A stretch of 64,000 bases of DNA from positions 434,001-498,000 of the forward strand of contig CAVRIT010000001.1 of NCBI GenBank assembly GCA_963721345.1, read 5' to 3'. The notes under the pieces are model-generated. The model saw nothing but the letters and a program-made list of their open reading frames with translations. It had not been told where the DNA came from and searched no databases. This stretch comes from JACDAN01 sp963721345. GTDB lineage: Bacteria; Actinomycetota; Thermoleophilia; Gaiellales; Gaiellaceae. Position 1 is the first letter of the stretch; each line of letters begins with the position of its first letter. A program made the position numbers and the translations under genes. Shown here one piece after another: positions 43,446-54,822 of the stretch.

Positions 43446-45325
43446 AGGCCACGATCACCGGAGCGATGGTCGCGATGCTGGCGACTGTCTCGCTCGTCGC
43501 TCTCACCGGCGCAGGGGCTGCGACGGGTCCGCTGGGTGCGAACTTCCGGGTCTCGTTCATGGGCCCCGACGGCAACCCGGACTACCACGCCGGGACGGCG
43601 AGCGTCGCCTACAACCCAACCGCGGGCGAGTATCTCGTCGTCTGGGACGGCGACGACAACACCGCGCCGCTCGTCGACAACGAGCGGGAGATCTTCGCCC
43701 AGCGGCTCTCGGCGAGCGGAGCGCCGCTCGGCGAGCGCATGCGCGTCTCCGAGCAGGGGACGGACGGCGACCCAGAATCCGAGGTCGCGAGCCCGAGCGT
43801 CGCCTACAACCCGTCCACCAACCAGTACCTCGTGGTGTGGTCGGGCGAGATAGCCACGAGCGAGGACTTCGAGATCTGGGCCCAACGACTGTCTTCGACG
43901 GGCCAGGAGGTCGGCGGCAGCGACTTCCAGATCTCCAACATGGGCCCCGGTGGGGGCGCGAACTACAGCGCCTTCGGTCCGAGCGTAGCTGCCAACCCGA
44001 CTACGGGCGAGTACCTCGTTGTCTGGTCCGGCGACCACAACGTTATGCCGCTCGTCGACGGCGAATTTGAGATCTTCGGCCAGCGGCTGTCGGCCGAAGG
44101 GGTCCAGGTGGATCCAAACGACTTCCGTATCTCCGACATTGGCCCCAACGGCAACGCGAACCACGACGCCAACAACCCAAACGTCGCCTACAACGCAACC
44201 GGGAACGGGTACCTCGTCGCCTGGGAGAGTGACGACCTCGTGGACGGCGAGACGGAGATCTTCGCCCAGCGGCTGAGCGCCGAGGCCGCGGGCGTCGGCG
44301 TCAACTTCCCGATCTCCGACATGGGCCCGGACGGCAACGCAGCCCACGATGCCGAGGACCCCGTCATCGCTGTCAACCCGGCGGCAGGCGAGTACCTCGT
44401 CGTCTGGGAAGGCGACGACCTCGCTGACCAAGAGTTCTCGATCTTCGGCCAGCGGCTGAGCGCGGACGGTGCCCCGCAAGGCGCCAACGACTTTCGCGTC
44501 TCCGAGCAGGGCGCCGACGGCGACCCCGCCTCCGACGCCGAGAACCCGAGCGTCGTTTCCGGCGCGATCGCGGGCGAGTACCTCGTCGCCTGGGCAGGCG
44601 ACACCACTGGAGCGCTTGTCGACAGCGAGTTCGAGATCTGGGCCCAACTGCTCTCTTCGACAGGCGCGGAGGTTGGCAGCGACCTCCGGATCTCCCAGAT
44701 GGGCCCCGATGGTGACGCGACCTATACCGCCCAGTTCCCGCGCATCGCGGCGAACCCAGCTGCGAGCGAGTATCTCGTGGTCTGGGTGGGCGACGACGAC
44801 ACGCCGCCGCTCGTCGACAACGAGAGCGAGATCTTCGGACAGCGGCTCGGCGAGCCGCCGCCATCGCCCGCTCCGCCTCCGCCCCCGCCGGCGCCTCCGC
44901 CCGCGCCCTCGACGGACAGACTTGCCCCGGTCGTCTCGGGCTTTGCTGTCTCGCCCGCTCGCTTTCGTCGGACGCGGGGCGCATGGTTCCGTTTCCGGCT
45001 CTCCGAGCGCTCGACGGCGCGGATCCTGCTCGAGCGCGCGCTACCCGGCCGACGGGTTGGCAGGCGCTGCGTGCGGCCGGCGGCGACGCTACGCAGGAAC
45101 CGACGCTGCACCCGCTTCCGGCGAGCAGGGACGCTCACCTTCCGCAACCGCCCCGCCGGCGCGAACCGGATCGCCTTCCACGGCCGCATCGGCAGGCGGG
45201 CGCTCGCGGTCGGAAGCTACCGCGCGACGATCACGGCCACCGACGCCGCCGGGAACCGCTCGCGACCGCGGCGCGCGAGCTTCCGAGTCGCTGCCGGGCA
45301 GCCTGTGAGGCTGGGTCGCGGATGA
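43442..45325 (+). CDS. Secreted seven-repeat propeller-like protein A
   Basis: 627 residues. Signal peptide (MKATITGAMVAMLATVSLVA), then seven repeats of about 62-67 residues, each with a DFRIS-MGPDG-N start, a PSVAYNP-T--EYLVVW-GDD core, and EIFAQRLSA-G end (about 33-490). Seven such units suggest a seven-bladed beta-propeller. A proline linker and a C-terminal domain follow (APVVSGFAVSPARFRR, RCTRFRRAGTLTFRNRPAGA, YRATITATDAAGNRSRP), a Cys-paired beta sandwich also found in other secreted proteins here. No catalytic motif seen; likely binds a ligand at the surface. ATGA overlap with the next gene. Confidence 0.82.
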   Translation: MKATITGAMVAMLATVSLVALTGAGAATGPLGANFRVSFMGPDGNPDYHAGTASVAYNPTAGEYLVVWDGDDNTAPLVDNEREIFAQRLSASGAPLGERMRVSEQGTDGDPESEVASPSVAYNPSTNQYLVVWSGEIATSEDFEIWAQRLSSTGQEVGGSDFQISNMGPGGGANYSAFGPSVAANPTTGEYLVVWSGDHNVMPLVDGEFEIFGQRLSAEGVQVDPNDFRISDIGPNGNANHDANNPNVAYNATGNGYLVAWESDDLVDGETEIFAQRLSAEAAGVGVNFPISDMGPDGNAAHDAEDPVIAVNPAAGEYLVVWEGDDLADQEFSIFGQRLSADGAPQGANDFRVSEQGADGDPASDAENPSVVSGAIAGEYLVAWAGDTTGALVDSEFEIWAQLLSSTGAEVGSDLRISQMGPDGDATYTAQFPRIAANPAASEYLVVWVGDDDTPPLVDNESEIFGQRLGEPPPSPAPPPPPPAPPPAPSTDRLAPVVSGFAVSPARFRRTRGAWFRFRLSERSTARILLERALPGRRVGRRCVRPAATLRRNRRCTRFRRAGTLTFRNRPAGANRIAFHGRIGRRALAVGSYRATITATDAAGNRSRPRRASFRVAAGQPVRLGRG

Positions 45326-47214
45326 GAAGGCTCGTCCTCGTGCTGCTCGCGGTCACCTCCGTGCTTCTTCTTGGTACCGCGCGGGGTGCGGTCGTCCCGC
45401 TCGACCAGGACTTCCGGATCTCGTCCATGGGCCCCGACGGCAGCCCGAACTACGACGCCTTCAACCCGAGCATCGCCTACAACCCGACCGCGAACGAGTA
45501 CCTGGTCGTGTGGTCCGGCGACGACAACACGGGATCGCTCGCCGACGAGGAGGCAGAGATCTACGCCCAGCGCGTCTCGGCGAGTGGAGCGTTGCTCGGC
45601 GGGAGGATTCGGGTGTCCGACATGGGCCCGGACGGCAACACGATCTACGCCGCGAACAGCCCGAGCGTCGCCTACAACCCGGCGTACGACCAATACCTCG
45701 TCGTTTGGTCCGGCGACGACACCGCCGGGACGCTCGTGAACGACGAGAACGAGATCTTCGGCCAGCTGCTCGGCGCGACGGGTGAGCCGGTCGGAGCGAA
45801 CGACTTCCGCATCTCCGAGATGGGGCCCGACGGCGACACGGCGTACGACGCTTTCCAGCCGACTGTCGCCCACAACTCGGTCAACAACCTCTGGCTCGTG
45901 TCCTGGCGCAGTGACGACAACACCGGGGCGCTCGTGAACGAGGAGTTCGAGGTCTACGGCCAGGTGCTGACCGCGGTCGGCGGCGAGGGCTTCCCTTTCG
46001 CAAACGACTTCCGCATCTCGGACATGGGCCCGGACGGCGATCCGGACTCCGACGCGTACACCCCGAGCATCGCCTACAGCTCCGTGGACAACCAATTCCT
46101 CGTCACCTGGGAGGGCCAAGACAATACGGCGCCACTCGTGAAGGGCGAGTCGGAGATTTTCGGCCAGCGGCTGAACAGCCTCGGCGTCGAAGGCGGTGCG
46201 AACGATTTCCGCATCTCCGACAGCGGGCCGGATGGGAGCACGCTGTACGGCGCCTACGACCCGGCAGTCGCGTACAGCTCGACGGACAACCGATTCCTCG
46301 TCACGTGGTCGGCCGAGGACGACACGGCTCCGCTCGTCAACGACGAGTACGAGGTCTTCGGCCAGTTCGTGGATCGCACCGGCGTGGAGGTGGGTGCCAA
46401 CGACTTCCGCATCTCCGACATGGGCCCGAACGGGGCCACGGAATACACCGTGTTCAGCTCGAGCGTTGCCCACAACGCGAGCGAGAACCAGTACCTCGTC
46501 GTCTGGTGGGGCGACGACAACACTGGGCCGCTCGTGGACAACGAGTACGAGGTCTTCGGCCAGCTGTTGGACGGTGCCGGCGCGCAGGTGGGCGACAACG
46601 ACTTCCGCGTCTCCGACATGGGGCCTGACGGGAGCTCGGCGTACGGCGCCTCCGAGCCGGCGGTCGCGTACAGCACCACCGGTAAGCAGTACCTCGCCGT
46701 CTGGTCGGGCGACGACAACACGGCCCCGCTCGTCGACCAGGAGAACGAGATCTTCGGCCAACGGGTGGGCGAGCTCCCCGTGACGCCGCCGCCCCCGCCA
46801 CCTCCTCCACCCACACCGCCCGCGACGGACAGGACCGCTCCGGTCGTCTCGGCCTTCGCCGTCTCCCCGAAGCGCGTGCGGCGCGGGCGTCTTGCGAGCT
46901 TCCGCTTCCGGCTCTCCGAGCGGGCGGCTGCGCGCATCCTCCTCGAGCGGACGCTACCGGGGCGCAGGGTCGGCAGGCGCTGCGCGCGGCCGACGGCGAG
47001 GCTGCGAAGGAACCGCCGCTGCACCCGCATTGTCCGGGCGGGGACGCTCATCTTCAGCAACCGCCCCGCGGGCGCGAACCGGATCGCCTTCCGCGGTCGG
47101 ATCGGCCGCCGCAAGCTCGCGATCGGCACGTTCCGCGCGACGATCACGGCCACGGACGCCGCCGGCAACCGCGCCCGTGCGCGGCGGGCGAACTTCAGGA
47201 TCGTTCGGCCCTAG
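45322..47214 (+). CDS. Secreted seven-repeat propeller-like protein B
   Basis: 630 residues, a tandem paralogue of the preceding protein with the same order: signal peptide (MRRLVLVLLAVTSVLLLGTA), seven repeats (DFRISDMGPDG... PSIAYNP... YLVVWSGDDNTG... EIFGQLL), proline linker, and the Cys-containing C-terminal domain (RCTRIVRAGTLIFSNRPAGA). Its repeats are more alike to each other than those of protein A (WSGDDNTAPLV recurs). Start ATG 45322 overlaps the previous TGA, so the two are co-translated. Duplication of the whole gene is evident; the pair may form a heteromer. Unknown function. Confidence 0.82.
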   Translation: MRRLVLVLLAVTSVLLLGTARGAVVPLDQDFRISSMGPDGSPNYDAFNPSIAYNPTANEYLVVWSGDDNTGSLADEEAEIYAQRVSASGALLGGRIRVSDMGPDGNTIYAANSPSVAYNPAYDQYLVVWSGDDTAGTLVNDENEIFGQLLGATGEPVGANDFRISEMGPDGDTAYDAFQPTVAHNSVNNLWLVSWRSDDNTGALVNEEFEVYGQVLTAVGGEGFPFANDFRISDMGPDGDPDSDAYTPSIAYSSVDNQFLVTWEGQDNTAPLVKGESEIFGQRLNSLGVEGGANDFRISDSGPDGSTLYGAYDPAVAYSSTDNRFLVTWSAEDDTAPLVNDEYEVFGQFVDRTGVEVGANDFRISDMGPNGATEYTVFSSSVAHNASENQYLVVWWGDDNTGPLVDNEYEVFGQLLDGAGAQVGDNDFRVSDMGPDGSSAYGASEPAVAYSTTGKQYLAVWSGDDNTAPLVDQENEIFGQRVGELPVTPPPPPPPPPTPPATDRTAPVVSAFAVSPKRVRRGRLASFRFRLSERAAARILLERTLPGRRVGRRCARPTARLRRNRRCTRIVRAGTLIFSNRPAGANRIAFRGRIGRRKLAIGTFRATITATDAAGNRARARRANFRIVRP

Positions 47215-47233
47215 CGCGTTCGCCGCGTGCGCG

Positions 47234-47238
<5 letters not shown>
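47210..47238. terminator. Two-way hairpin containing both stop codons
   Basis: CCTAGCGCG (47210-47218) and CGCGCTAGG (47230-47238) form a perfect 9-bp stem with an 11-base loop between the convergent propeller B and secA genes. The TAG of each gene lies inside one arm of the stem. Confidence 0.6.
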
Positions 47239-49912
<2,674 letters not shown>

Positions 49913-49963
49913 GCGCCTAGGGTATCGGAGCTTTCTCCCGCCGCCGTGAGCGCGACGGGACGG

Positions 49964-50530
49964 TCACAGCGGGTTGACCCAGACCGCCCAGAGGTCGCCG
50001 TCCAGCCGCTCGGCTTGGAGCACGTAGTCGTCCTGGCGCTCTGCTGCGAAGGCCTCGAGCGTCCTCACGTCCGTCCACGCCGGGCGCTCGTCGACGAGCA
50101 GCGTGCGCTCCTCGCCCTGCACGGCGAGGCTGACCGTGTCTCCGCCGATCTTCTCCGGAACCTCGATGACGTCGATCCGGTTGGCCGCCACGCTCCAGAG
50201 CTCGCCGTCGGTGCGCACGGCACGAGCTCGGTAGGGCGGGCCGAGCGACTGTTCGACCGCCTCCGCGAGCGGCGCGAGCACGCCCTCCGGAAGCTCGTCG
50301 TCGACCATCAGCGTGCCGTCCGGGAGCGCCGTGAACTCGAGCTCGTCGCTCTCGAGGCCGGCCACCTTCGCACTCGCCACCGCATCCCACTCCCGCGGCC
50401 TGCCGCCGTGGAGGACGTCGAGCGTTCCCTTGAACAGCCCGCCGGCCTCGTGCGTTGATCGCCAGTCGAGCAGGCCGGTCCCCTCGGCGAGCTCCTGGTG
50501 CACGGCGCGCCTCCGACGCCAGAACGGCAC
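49964..50530 (-). CDS. Hypothetical protein
   Basis: 188 residues between hpf and secA on the same strand, two bases from the hpf stop. Begins MPFWRRRRAVHQELAEGTGL; contains a DELEFTALPDGTLMVDDELP EG segment and a C-terminal half with repeated short strands (LWSVAANRIDVIEVPEKIGG DTVSLAVQG, DGDLWAVWVNPL). No signal peptide, membrane helix or known motif. Conserved context with hpf/secA suggests a housekeeping role, but I do not recognise it. Confidence 0.7.
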   Translation of the reverse strand: MPFWRRRRAVHQELAEGTGLLDWRSTHEAGGLFKGTLDVLHGGRPREWDAVASAKVAGLESDELEFTALPDGTLMVDDELPEGVLAPLAEAVEQSLGPPYRARAVRTDGELWSVAANRIDVIEVPEKIGGDTVSLAVQGEERTLLVDERPAWTDVRTLEAFAAERQDDYVLQAERLDGDLWAVWVNPL

Positions 50531-50532
50531 CT

Positions 50533-51072
50533 TTACAGCTGCGGCTCGATCAGCCCGTACGAGCCGTCGCGGCGCCGGTAGACGACGTTCACGTCCATCG
50601 TCTCGGCGTTCTGGAACACGAAGAAGTCGTGCCCGACGAGCTCGAGCTGGAGGACCGCCTCCTCCGGGTTCATCGGCTTCACCGGGAAGCGTTTGCTCTT
50701 GACGATGTCCGGCTCTCCGTCCACGGGCACGGCGTCGTCAGGCACGGCCGAGGCGCCTGGCCCGGCGCGGTCGTAGCGCCGCCGTTTCTCGCGATACCGC
50801 TTGACCTGCCGCTCGAGCTTCTCGACCAGCTGGTCGATCGACGCCTTGTGGTCGGCGGATGCCTCCCGGGCCCGCAGCACCGGTCCCTTCGTCCAGATGG
50901 TCGCCTCGGCGACGTGGTTCGCCGCGATCGACGGGTTGCGCTCGACGGCCAGCTCGAGCTCGACGCGCGTCGGGTCCGCGAGTTGGCGCTCGAGCTTGCC
51001 GAGCTTCTCCTGCGCGTACTCTCGGATCGCGTCGGTGACCTCGACGTTCTTGCCCTTTACCTGGAGTCGCAC
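50533..51072 (-). CDS. hpf: Long-form ribosome hibernation promoting factor
   Basis: 179 residues. N-terminal S30AE domain (MRLQVKGKNVEVTDAIREYA QEKLGKLERQL, HVAEATIWTKGPVLRAREAS ADHKASIDQLVEKLERQVKR), a variable linker, and the C-terminal dimerising domain (VKSKRFPVKPMNPEEAVLQL ELVGHDFFVFQNAETMDVNV VYRRRDGSYGLIEPQ). Long HPF makes 100S ribosome dimers in stationary phase. Follows comF on the same strand by 25 bases. Confidence 0.96.
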   Translation of the reverse strand: MRLQVKGKNVEVTDAIREYAQEKLGKLERQLADPTRVELELAVERNPSIAANHVAEATIWTKGPVLRAREASADHKASIDQLVEKLERQVKRYREKRRRYDRAGPGASAVPDDAVPVDGEPDIVKSKRFPVKPMNPEEAVLQLELVGHDFFVFQNAETMDVNVVYRRRDGSYGLIEPQL

Positions 51073-51097
51073 AGGACCTCCCCGGGATCGACGGCGC

Positions 51098-51784
51098 TCA
51101 GCTTCGGTGGTTCGAGTCTAGTTGGCGCACGGCCCGGGCGAACGTCACCACCTCGACACGTTGGGCGCCCGCCTTTCGCAAGGCCGTCGCAGCCGCCGAG
51201 ACGGTGGAGCCGGTCGTGTAGACGTCGTCGACGAGCGCCACGCGAGAGGGCACGCTGCAGGTGGCCGCGAACGCGCCCGCAGACGTTGCGACGGCGGGCT
51301 GCCAGGCTCAGACCCCGCTGGGCCCGCGGCGTGCGCGCCCGGCCGAGTGCGGCGATGACCGGCGACGTCCCAGCGACTGCCGAGCTCACGGGCCAGGCGC
51401 TCCGCGGGATGGTGGCCGCGCTTGACACTGCGGTCGCCGTCGGGCGGCACGAACGCCAGAGCCGAAACGGCCGGAACCTAGACGATATTCGCGATGACGT
51501 CTGCCGCCTCGTCTGCCAACCGACGCAGCCCACGCTCCTTCCAGGCGGAGACGAAGGCCGGCACCGGACCGTCGTAGGCGACCGCGGCCCGTGGCGGAGG
51601 CGAACGCGAGCCGCCGGCCCGCGCATTCGAGGCAGCGCTCGACGGGCCAGGCGGTGGGCGCGCCGCACCGGGCACAGCACGGGTCGCCGAGGAGCAGAAG
51701 CGTGCCGCGGCACGGCCCGCACAACGACTCGCCGAGACGGCCGCAGGCGGCGCAGCGCCGCGGGAGGAGGAGGTCGAGCAGCAC
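51098..51784 (-). pseudogene. comF: ComF-type phosphoribosyltransferase, broken
   Basis: Start ATG 51784: MLLDLLLPRRCAACGRLGES LCGPC...CCARCGAP... CLECAG, the Cys-rich zinc fingers of ComF. The gene then needs three frame changes: near 51588-51590 (extra G) to reach AAVAYDGPVPAFVSAWKERG, near 51358-51364 to reach VIAALGRARTPRAQRGLSLA, and near 51275-51278 to reach the PRTase signature VALVDDVYTTGSTVSAAATA. In addition an in-frame TAG (51478-51480) interrupts the second section just before VPAVSALAFVPPDGDRSVKR. Ends at TGA 51098-51100. Four lesions in 687 bases make real decay likelier than errors alone. ComF acts in DNA uptake. The 147 bases between 51785 and 51931 show no gene. Confidence 0.8.
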
Positions 51785-51931
51785 ATCGATTCGACCGTAC
51801 GCCCAGTCGACGCACCTGTCTGTGCCGAAAGTGCGCCGAGAAGTGTGCGGGCCTTCGCTAGCTCGACGCCTGCAGCCGCGGGCCGACTAGTAGGCCCGAA
51901 ATCCAATCAGGCGGGACGACGAGGAGAGGCG

Positions 51932-52714
51932 CTACGAGTCGAGCGCGTATTCGTTGCGCACCGGGAGGCCGAGACGTGTCCGCATTCGGTTGTCCGCGTC
52001 GAGGAGCTGATGCGGGTCCCCGATGTCGAGCCACTCACCGTCGAAGCGGTAGCCGTAGACGGGCAGCCGCCGGTAGAGCCAGACGACGAACCTCCCAGGC
52101 TGGTCGGGTGAGTTGCCTTCCGCGAGATACTCGTCCACCAGCGCGATGTCCTCGGCGCGGTAGGCGTAGACGGCGGTCGCGGCGAGCGTCGTCGGTGGCT
52201 CGGCCGGCTTCTCCTCGAAGTACGTCACGCGCTCGTCGGCATCGAGCTCGACGATCCCGTACTGCTTCGCGAGCTCGCGGTCGCCGATGTCGTGGACACA
52301 GAGCGCGCTGCCGTCACCCTTGGAGCGCCAGAACGAGATGAAGTCGCCGAGGTCGAACTCGAACAGGTTGTCGGCGGCCAGGACGACCACGTCCTCGCCG
52401 CGAATGTCCGCCTCGTCGAGAACGAAGCGGACGTCGCCGATCGCCCCGAGCCGATCCTCGTTGCTCGACGTGCCGTCGTTCCAGACCCCGACGGCGCGTC
52501 TGCCCGAGCGCTGGACCGCCCAGCCGCCCAGGTCACGGGCGAAGCGCGCGTTCGTGACCAGGTGAATCTCGTCGATCTCGTCGACCGCCTCGATGCGGTC
52601 GATGAGGTAGTCGAGCATCGGCCGCCCCGCGAGCGGCAGGAGCATCTTCGGTGTCGTGTCGGTCAGCGGGCGCAGCCGGGTGGCGTAGCCCGCCGCCAAC
52701 ACAATCGCCTTCAG
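51932..52714 (-). CDS. Sugar-phosphate nucleotidyltransferase
   Basis: NTP_transferase family (glucose-1-phosphate thymidylyl/uridylyl type). The family begins KAIVLAAGYATRLRPLT; this stretch starts with CTG at 52714 (L/M-K-A-I-V-L-A-A-G), three bases after the ahcY stop; GTG 52702 would cut the motif, so CTG is preferred (260 residues). Other signals: PKMLLPLAGRPMLDY, VVVLAADNLFEFDL, YGIVELDADERVTYFEEKPA EPP, WLDIGDPHQLL. Makes an activated sugar for wall or capsule polymers; sugar not readable. Confidence 0.9.
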   Translation of the reverse strand: MKAIVLAAGYATRLRPLTDTTPKMLLPLAGRPMLDYLIDRIEAVDEIDEIHLVTNARFARDLGGWAVQRSGRRAVGVWNDGTSSNEDRLGAIGDVRFVLDEADIRGEDVVVLAADNLFEFDLGDFISFWRSKGDGSALCVHDIGDRELAKQYGIVELDADERVTYFEEKPAEPPTTLAATAVYAYRAEDIALVDEYLAEGNSPDQPGRFVVWLYRRLPVYGYRFDGEWLDIGDPHQLLDADNRMRTRLGLPVRNEYALDS

Positions 52715-52718
52715 GGGG

Positions 52719-53987
52719 CTATGTCCCTTCCGACCAGGAGGCCAGGTACTTCGCCTGCTCCTCCGTGAGCTGGTCGATCGAGATGCCCATCGTCTCGAGC
52801 TTGAGCCGTGCGATCTCCCGGTCGATCTCGTCCGGCACCGGATAGACCCGCCGCTCGAGCTCTGCGGCGTTCTCGACCGCGTACTCGGCCGAAAGGGCCT
52901 GGTTCGCGAACGACATGTCCATGACGAGCGCTGGATGCCCCTCCGCCGCGGCGAGGTTGATCAGCCGCCCGTCGCCGAGCAGGAAGACCCGCTTGCCATC
53001 CTCGAGCACGAACTCCTCGACGTACTCGCGGGACTCGCGCACCTCGGTCGCCAGCTGCCTGAGCGCCGGGATCTCGATCTCGACGTTGAAGTGGCCGGTG
53101 TTCGCCAGGATCGCCCCGTCTTTCATCTGGGTCATGTGCTCGCGAGTGATCACCGACTTGTCGCCGGTCGCCGTGCAGAAGACATCGCCGACCCGCGAAG
53201 CCTCGCCCATCGCCATGACTTCGAAACCGTCCATCGCGGCCTCGAGCGCCCGGATCGGATCGACCTCCGTGACGATGACGTGAGCGCCCATCCCCTTTGC
53301 CCGCATCGCAACGCCCTTGCCGACCCAGCCGTAGCCGGCGACGACGAAGCGCTTGCCCGCGAGCAGGATGTTCGTCGCGCGGATGATCCCGTCGATCGTC
53401 GACTGACCCGTCCCGTAGCGGTTGTCGAAGAGGTGCTTGGTCTTCGCCTCGTTCACCGCGATGATCGGGAAGCCGAGCGCCCCGTCTGCCTCGAGTGCCT
53501 TCAGGCGGATGACGCCGGTCGTGGTCTCCTCGGTGCCGGCGATGATGTCGCCGAGCTGCTCTCGCCGATGCGAATGGAGGACGCCGATCACGTCGGCGCC
53601 GTCGTCCATCGTCAGGTGCGGCTTGTGGTCGACCGCCGCCTCGATGTGCTGGTAGTAGGTGTCGTTGTCCTCGCCCTTGATCGCGAAGACCGAGACGTCG
53701 AACTCGTCGACGAGCGCCGCAGCGACGTCGTCCTGGGTCGAGAGCGGATTCGAGGCGCACAGCACGACGTCGGCGCCCCCCGCCTTCAAGGTGCGCGCCA
53801 GGTTCGCGGTCTCGGTGGTGACGTGGAGGCACGCCGCGACCCGGTAGCCGGACAGCGGCTGCTCGGACTCGAAGCGCTCGCGGATCGCGGCCAGCACCGG
53901 CATCTGCCGGTCGGCCCAGGCAATGCGGCGAACGCCCTCCGGGGCGAGGCCGAGGTCTTTGACGTCGTAGCGCTTCGTTGTGGCCAT
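52719..53987 (-). CDS. ahcY: Adenosylhomocysteinase
   Basis: 422 residues, the typical prokaryotic length. Hydrolyses S-adenosylhomocysteine to adenosine and homocysteine, feeding MetH (58868). Visible: LHVTTETANLARTLKAGGAD VVLCASNPLSTQDDVAAAL, the NAD-binding VVAGYGWVGKGVAMRAKGMG AHVIVTEVDPIRALEAAMDG F, FDNRYGTGQSTIDGIIRATN, and a lysine/tyrosine-containing end (SIDQLTEEQAKYL). Starts 43 bases after the MerR gene. Metabolic partner of metH in the same window. Confidence 0.96.
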   Translation of the reverse strand: MATTKRYDVKDLGLAPEGVRRIAWADRQMPVLAAIRERFESEQPLSGYRVAACLHVTTETANLARTLKAGGADVVLCASNPLSTQDDVAAALVDEFDVSVFAIKGEDNDTYYQHIEAAVDHKPHLTMDDGADVIGVLHSHRREQLGDIIAGTEETTTGVIRLKALEADGALGFPIIAVNEAKTKHLFDNRYGTGQSTIDGIIRATNILLAGKRFVVAGYGWVGKGVAMRAKGMGAHVIVTEVDPIRALEAAMDGFEVMAMGEASRVGDVFCTATGDKSVITREHMTQMKDGAILANTGHFNVEIEIPALRQLATEVRESREYVEEFVLEDGKRVFLLGDGRLINLAAAEGHPALVMDMSFANQALSAEYAVENAAELERRVYPVPDEIDREIARLKLETMGISIDQLTEEQAKYLASWSEGT

Positions 53988-54030
53988 GACTCTCTTCCTG
54001 TCGAGGATCGCGGGAGTGTAGTGGGGGTGT

Positions 54031-54366
54031 TCAGGCCGCCAGGAGCCGCTCGTGCTTGCGCTGCTCCCAGTCGACCCAGTCGGTGGTGGATGGCATGTCC
54101 GCGCCAGCGAGCCAGGTCTCGACCGCGTCGCGAAGCGACCGCTCGCGGCGAAGACGCGACGCGAACGCGACGTCCGTGAGCTCCACGCCGAACTTGCGCC
54201 GCAGCGCGCGCAGCGAGCGGAGGCGGTTCAGCTCGCGCAGGCCGTAGAGCCGGTAGCCGGACGGGGATCGTGCAGGGAGGACGAGGCCTGCTCGTTCGAG
54301 ATAGCGCAGCATCCGCGGCGACCAGCCGGTCGCTGCCGCCGCGCGGCTGACGGTCAGGCTCTCCAC
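54031..54366 (-). CDS. MerR-family transcriptional regulator
   Basis: 111 residues. The winged helix reads TVSRAAAATGWSPRMLRYLE RAGLVLPARSPSGYRLYGLR ELNRLRSL, with the usual YGxxELNRL wing; a short coiled-coil end follows (RRKFGVELTDVAFASRLRRE RSLRDAVETW). No Cys effector ligands, so it is not a metal sensor of the MerR core type. Between ahcY and the cupin gene; target unknown. Confidence 0.9.
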   Translation of the reverse strand: MESLTVSRAAAATGWSPRMLRYLERAGLVLPARSPSGYRLYGLRELNRLRSLRALRRKFGVELTDVAFASRLRRERSLRDAVETWLAGADMPSTTDWVDWEQRKHERLLAA

Positions 54367-54390
54367 GCGGCGAACCCTAACACAAACGTG

Positions 54391-54807
54391 TCAAGGTTCG
54401 CTCGTGCCCTCTCGCCCATAGGCGTCCTCGAGCCGGACGACGTCGTCGAGCTGGGGCGTCGAGACCTCGAGGATCAACGTGTCCTCGAGTGCCCGCAGCC
54501 TGTGGACGGTCCCGGGTCGGAAGCGAAACGCCGCACCTGCGGTGATGACCTCGACCGACGTGGCCTTCTCCCCCGCCGCTGCGAGCTCGAGCTCGGCCCT
54601 GCCCTCCAGGACGTACCACGACTCGTCCTTCTCTCGGTGGAACTGCAGGGACAGCGACTCGCCCGCCTTCACGGTCAGGACCTTTCCGGCGTAGTCCTCG
54701 GACAGCGCCCAGATCAGTTCGGAGCCCCACGGCTTGTCCACGCGCTCGGGCCGGAACGAGAAGCGCTCGATGCCGGTCAAGTTCGGCGAGGAGGCGCGGT
54801 CCGACAC
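54391..54807 (-). CDS. Cupin, mannose-6-phosphate isomerase C-domain-like
   Basis: 138 residues. RVDKPWGSELIWALSEDYAG KVLTVKAGESLSLQFHREKD ESWYVLEGRAELEL is the cupin of sugar-isomerase or guanylyltransferase C-domains: His pair and Glu (QFHREKDE), later His in RFRPGTVHRLRAL. It may process or sense a phosphorylated sugar, fitting the two neighbouring nucleotidyltransferase genes and the dehydrogenase. Reaction not determined. Confidence 0.87.
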   Translation of the reverse strand: MSDRASSPNLTGIERFSFRPERVDKPWGSELIWALSEDYAGKVLTVKAGESLSLQFHREKDESWYVLEGRAELELAAAGEKATSVEVITAGAAFRFRPGTVHRLRALEDTLILEVSTPQLDDVVRLEDAYGREGTSEP

Positions 54808-54822
54808 TGCGCGATCATCCCA

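Noticed and set aside
43262..44647. Long minus-strand frames opposite the propeller genes (also 45217-46761)
   Set aside because: They are mirror frames of GC-rich repeats with no start signal, signal peptide or family motif; the plus frames carry clear domains.
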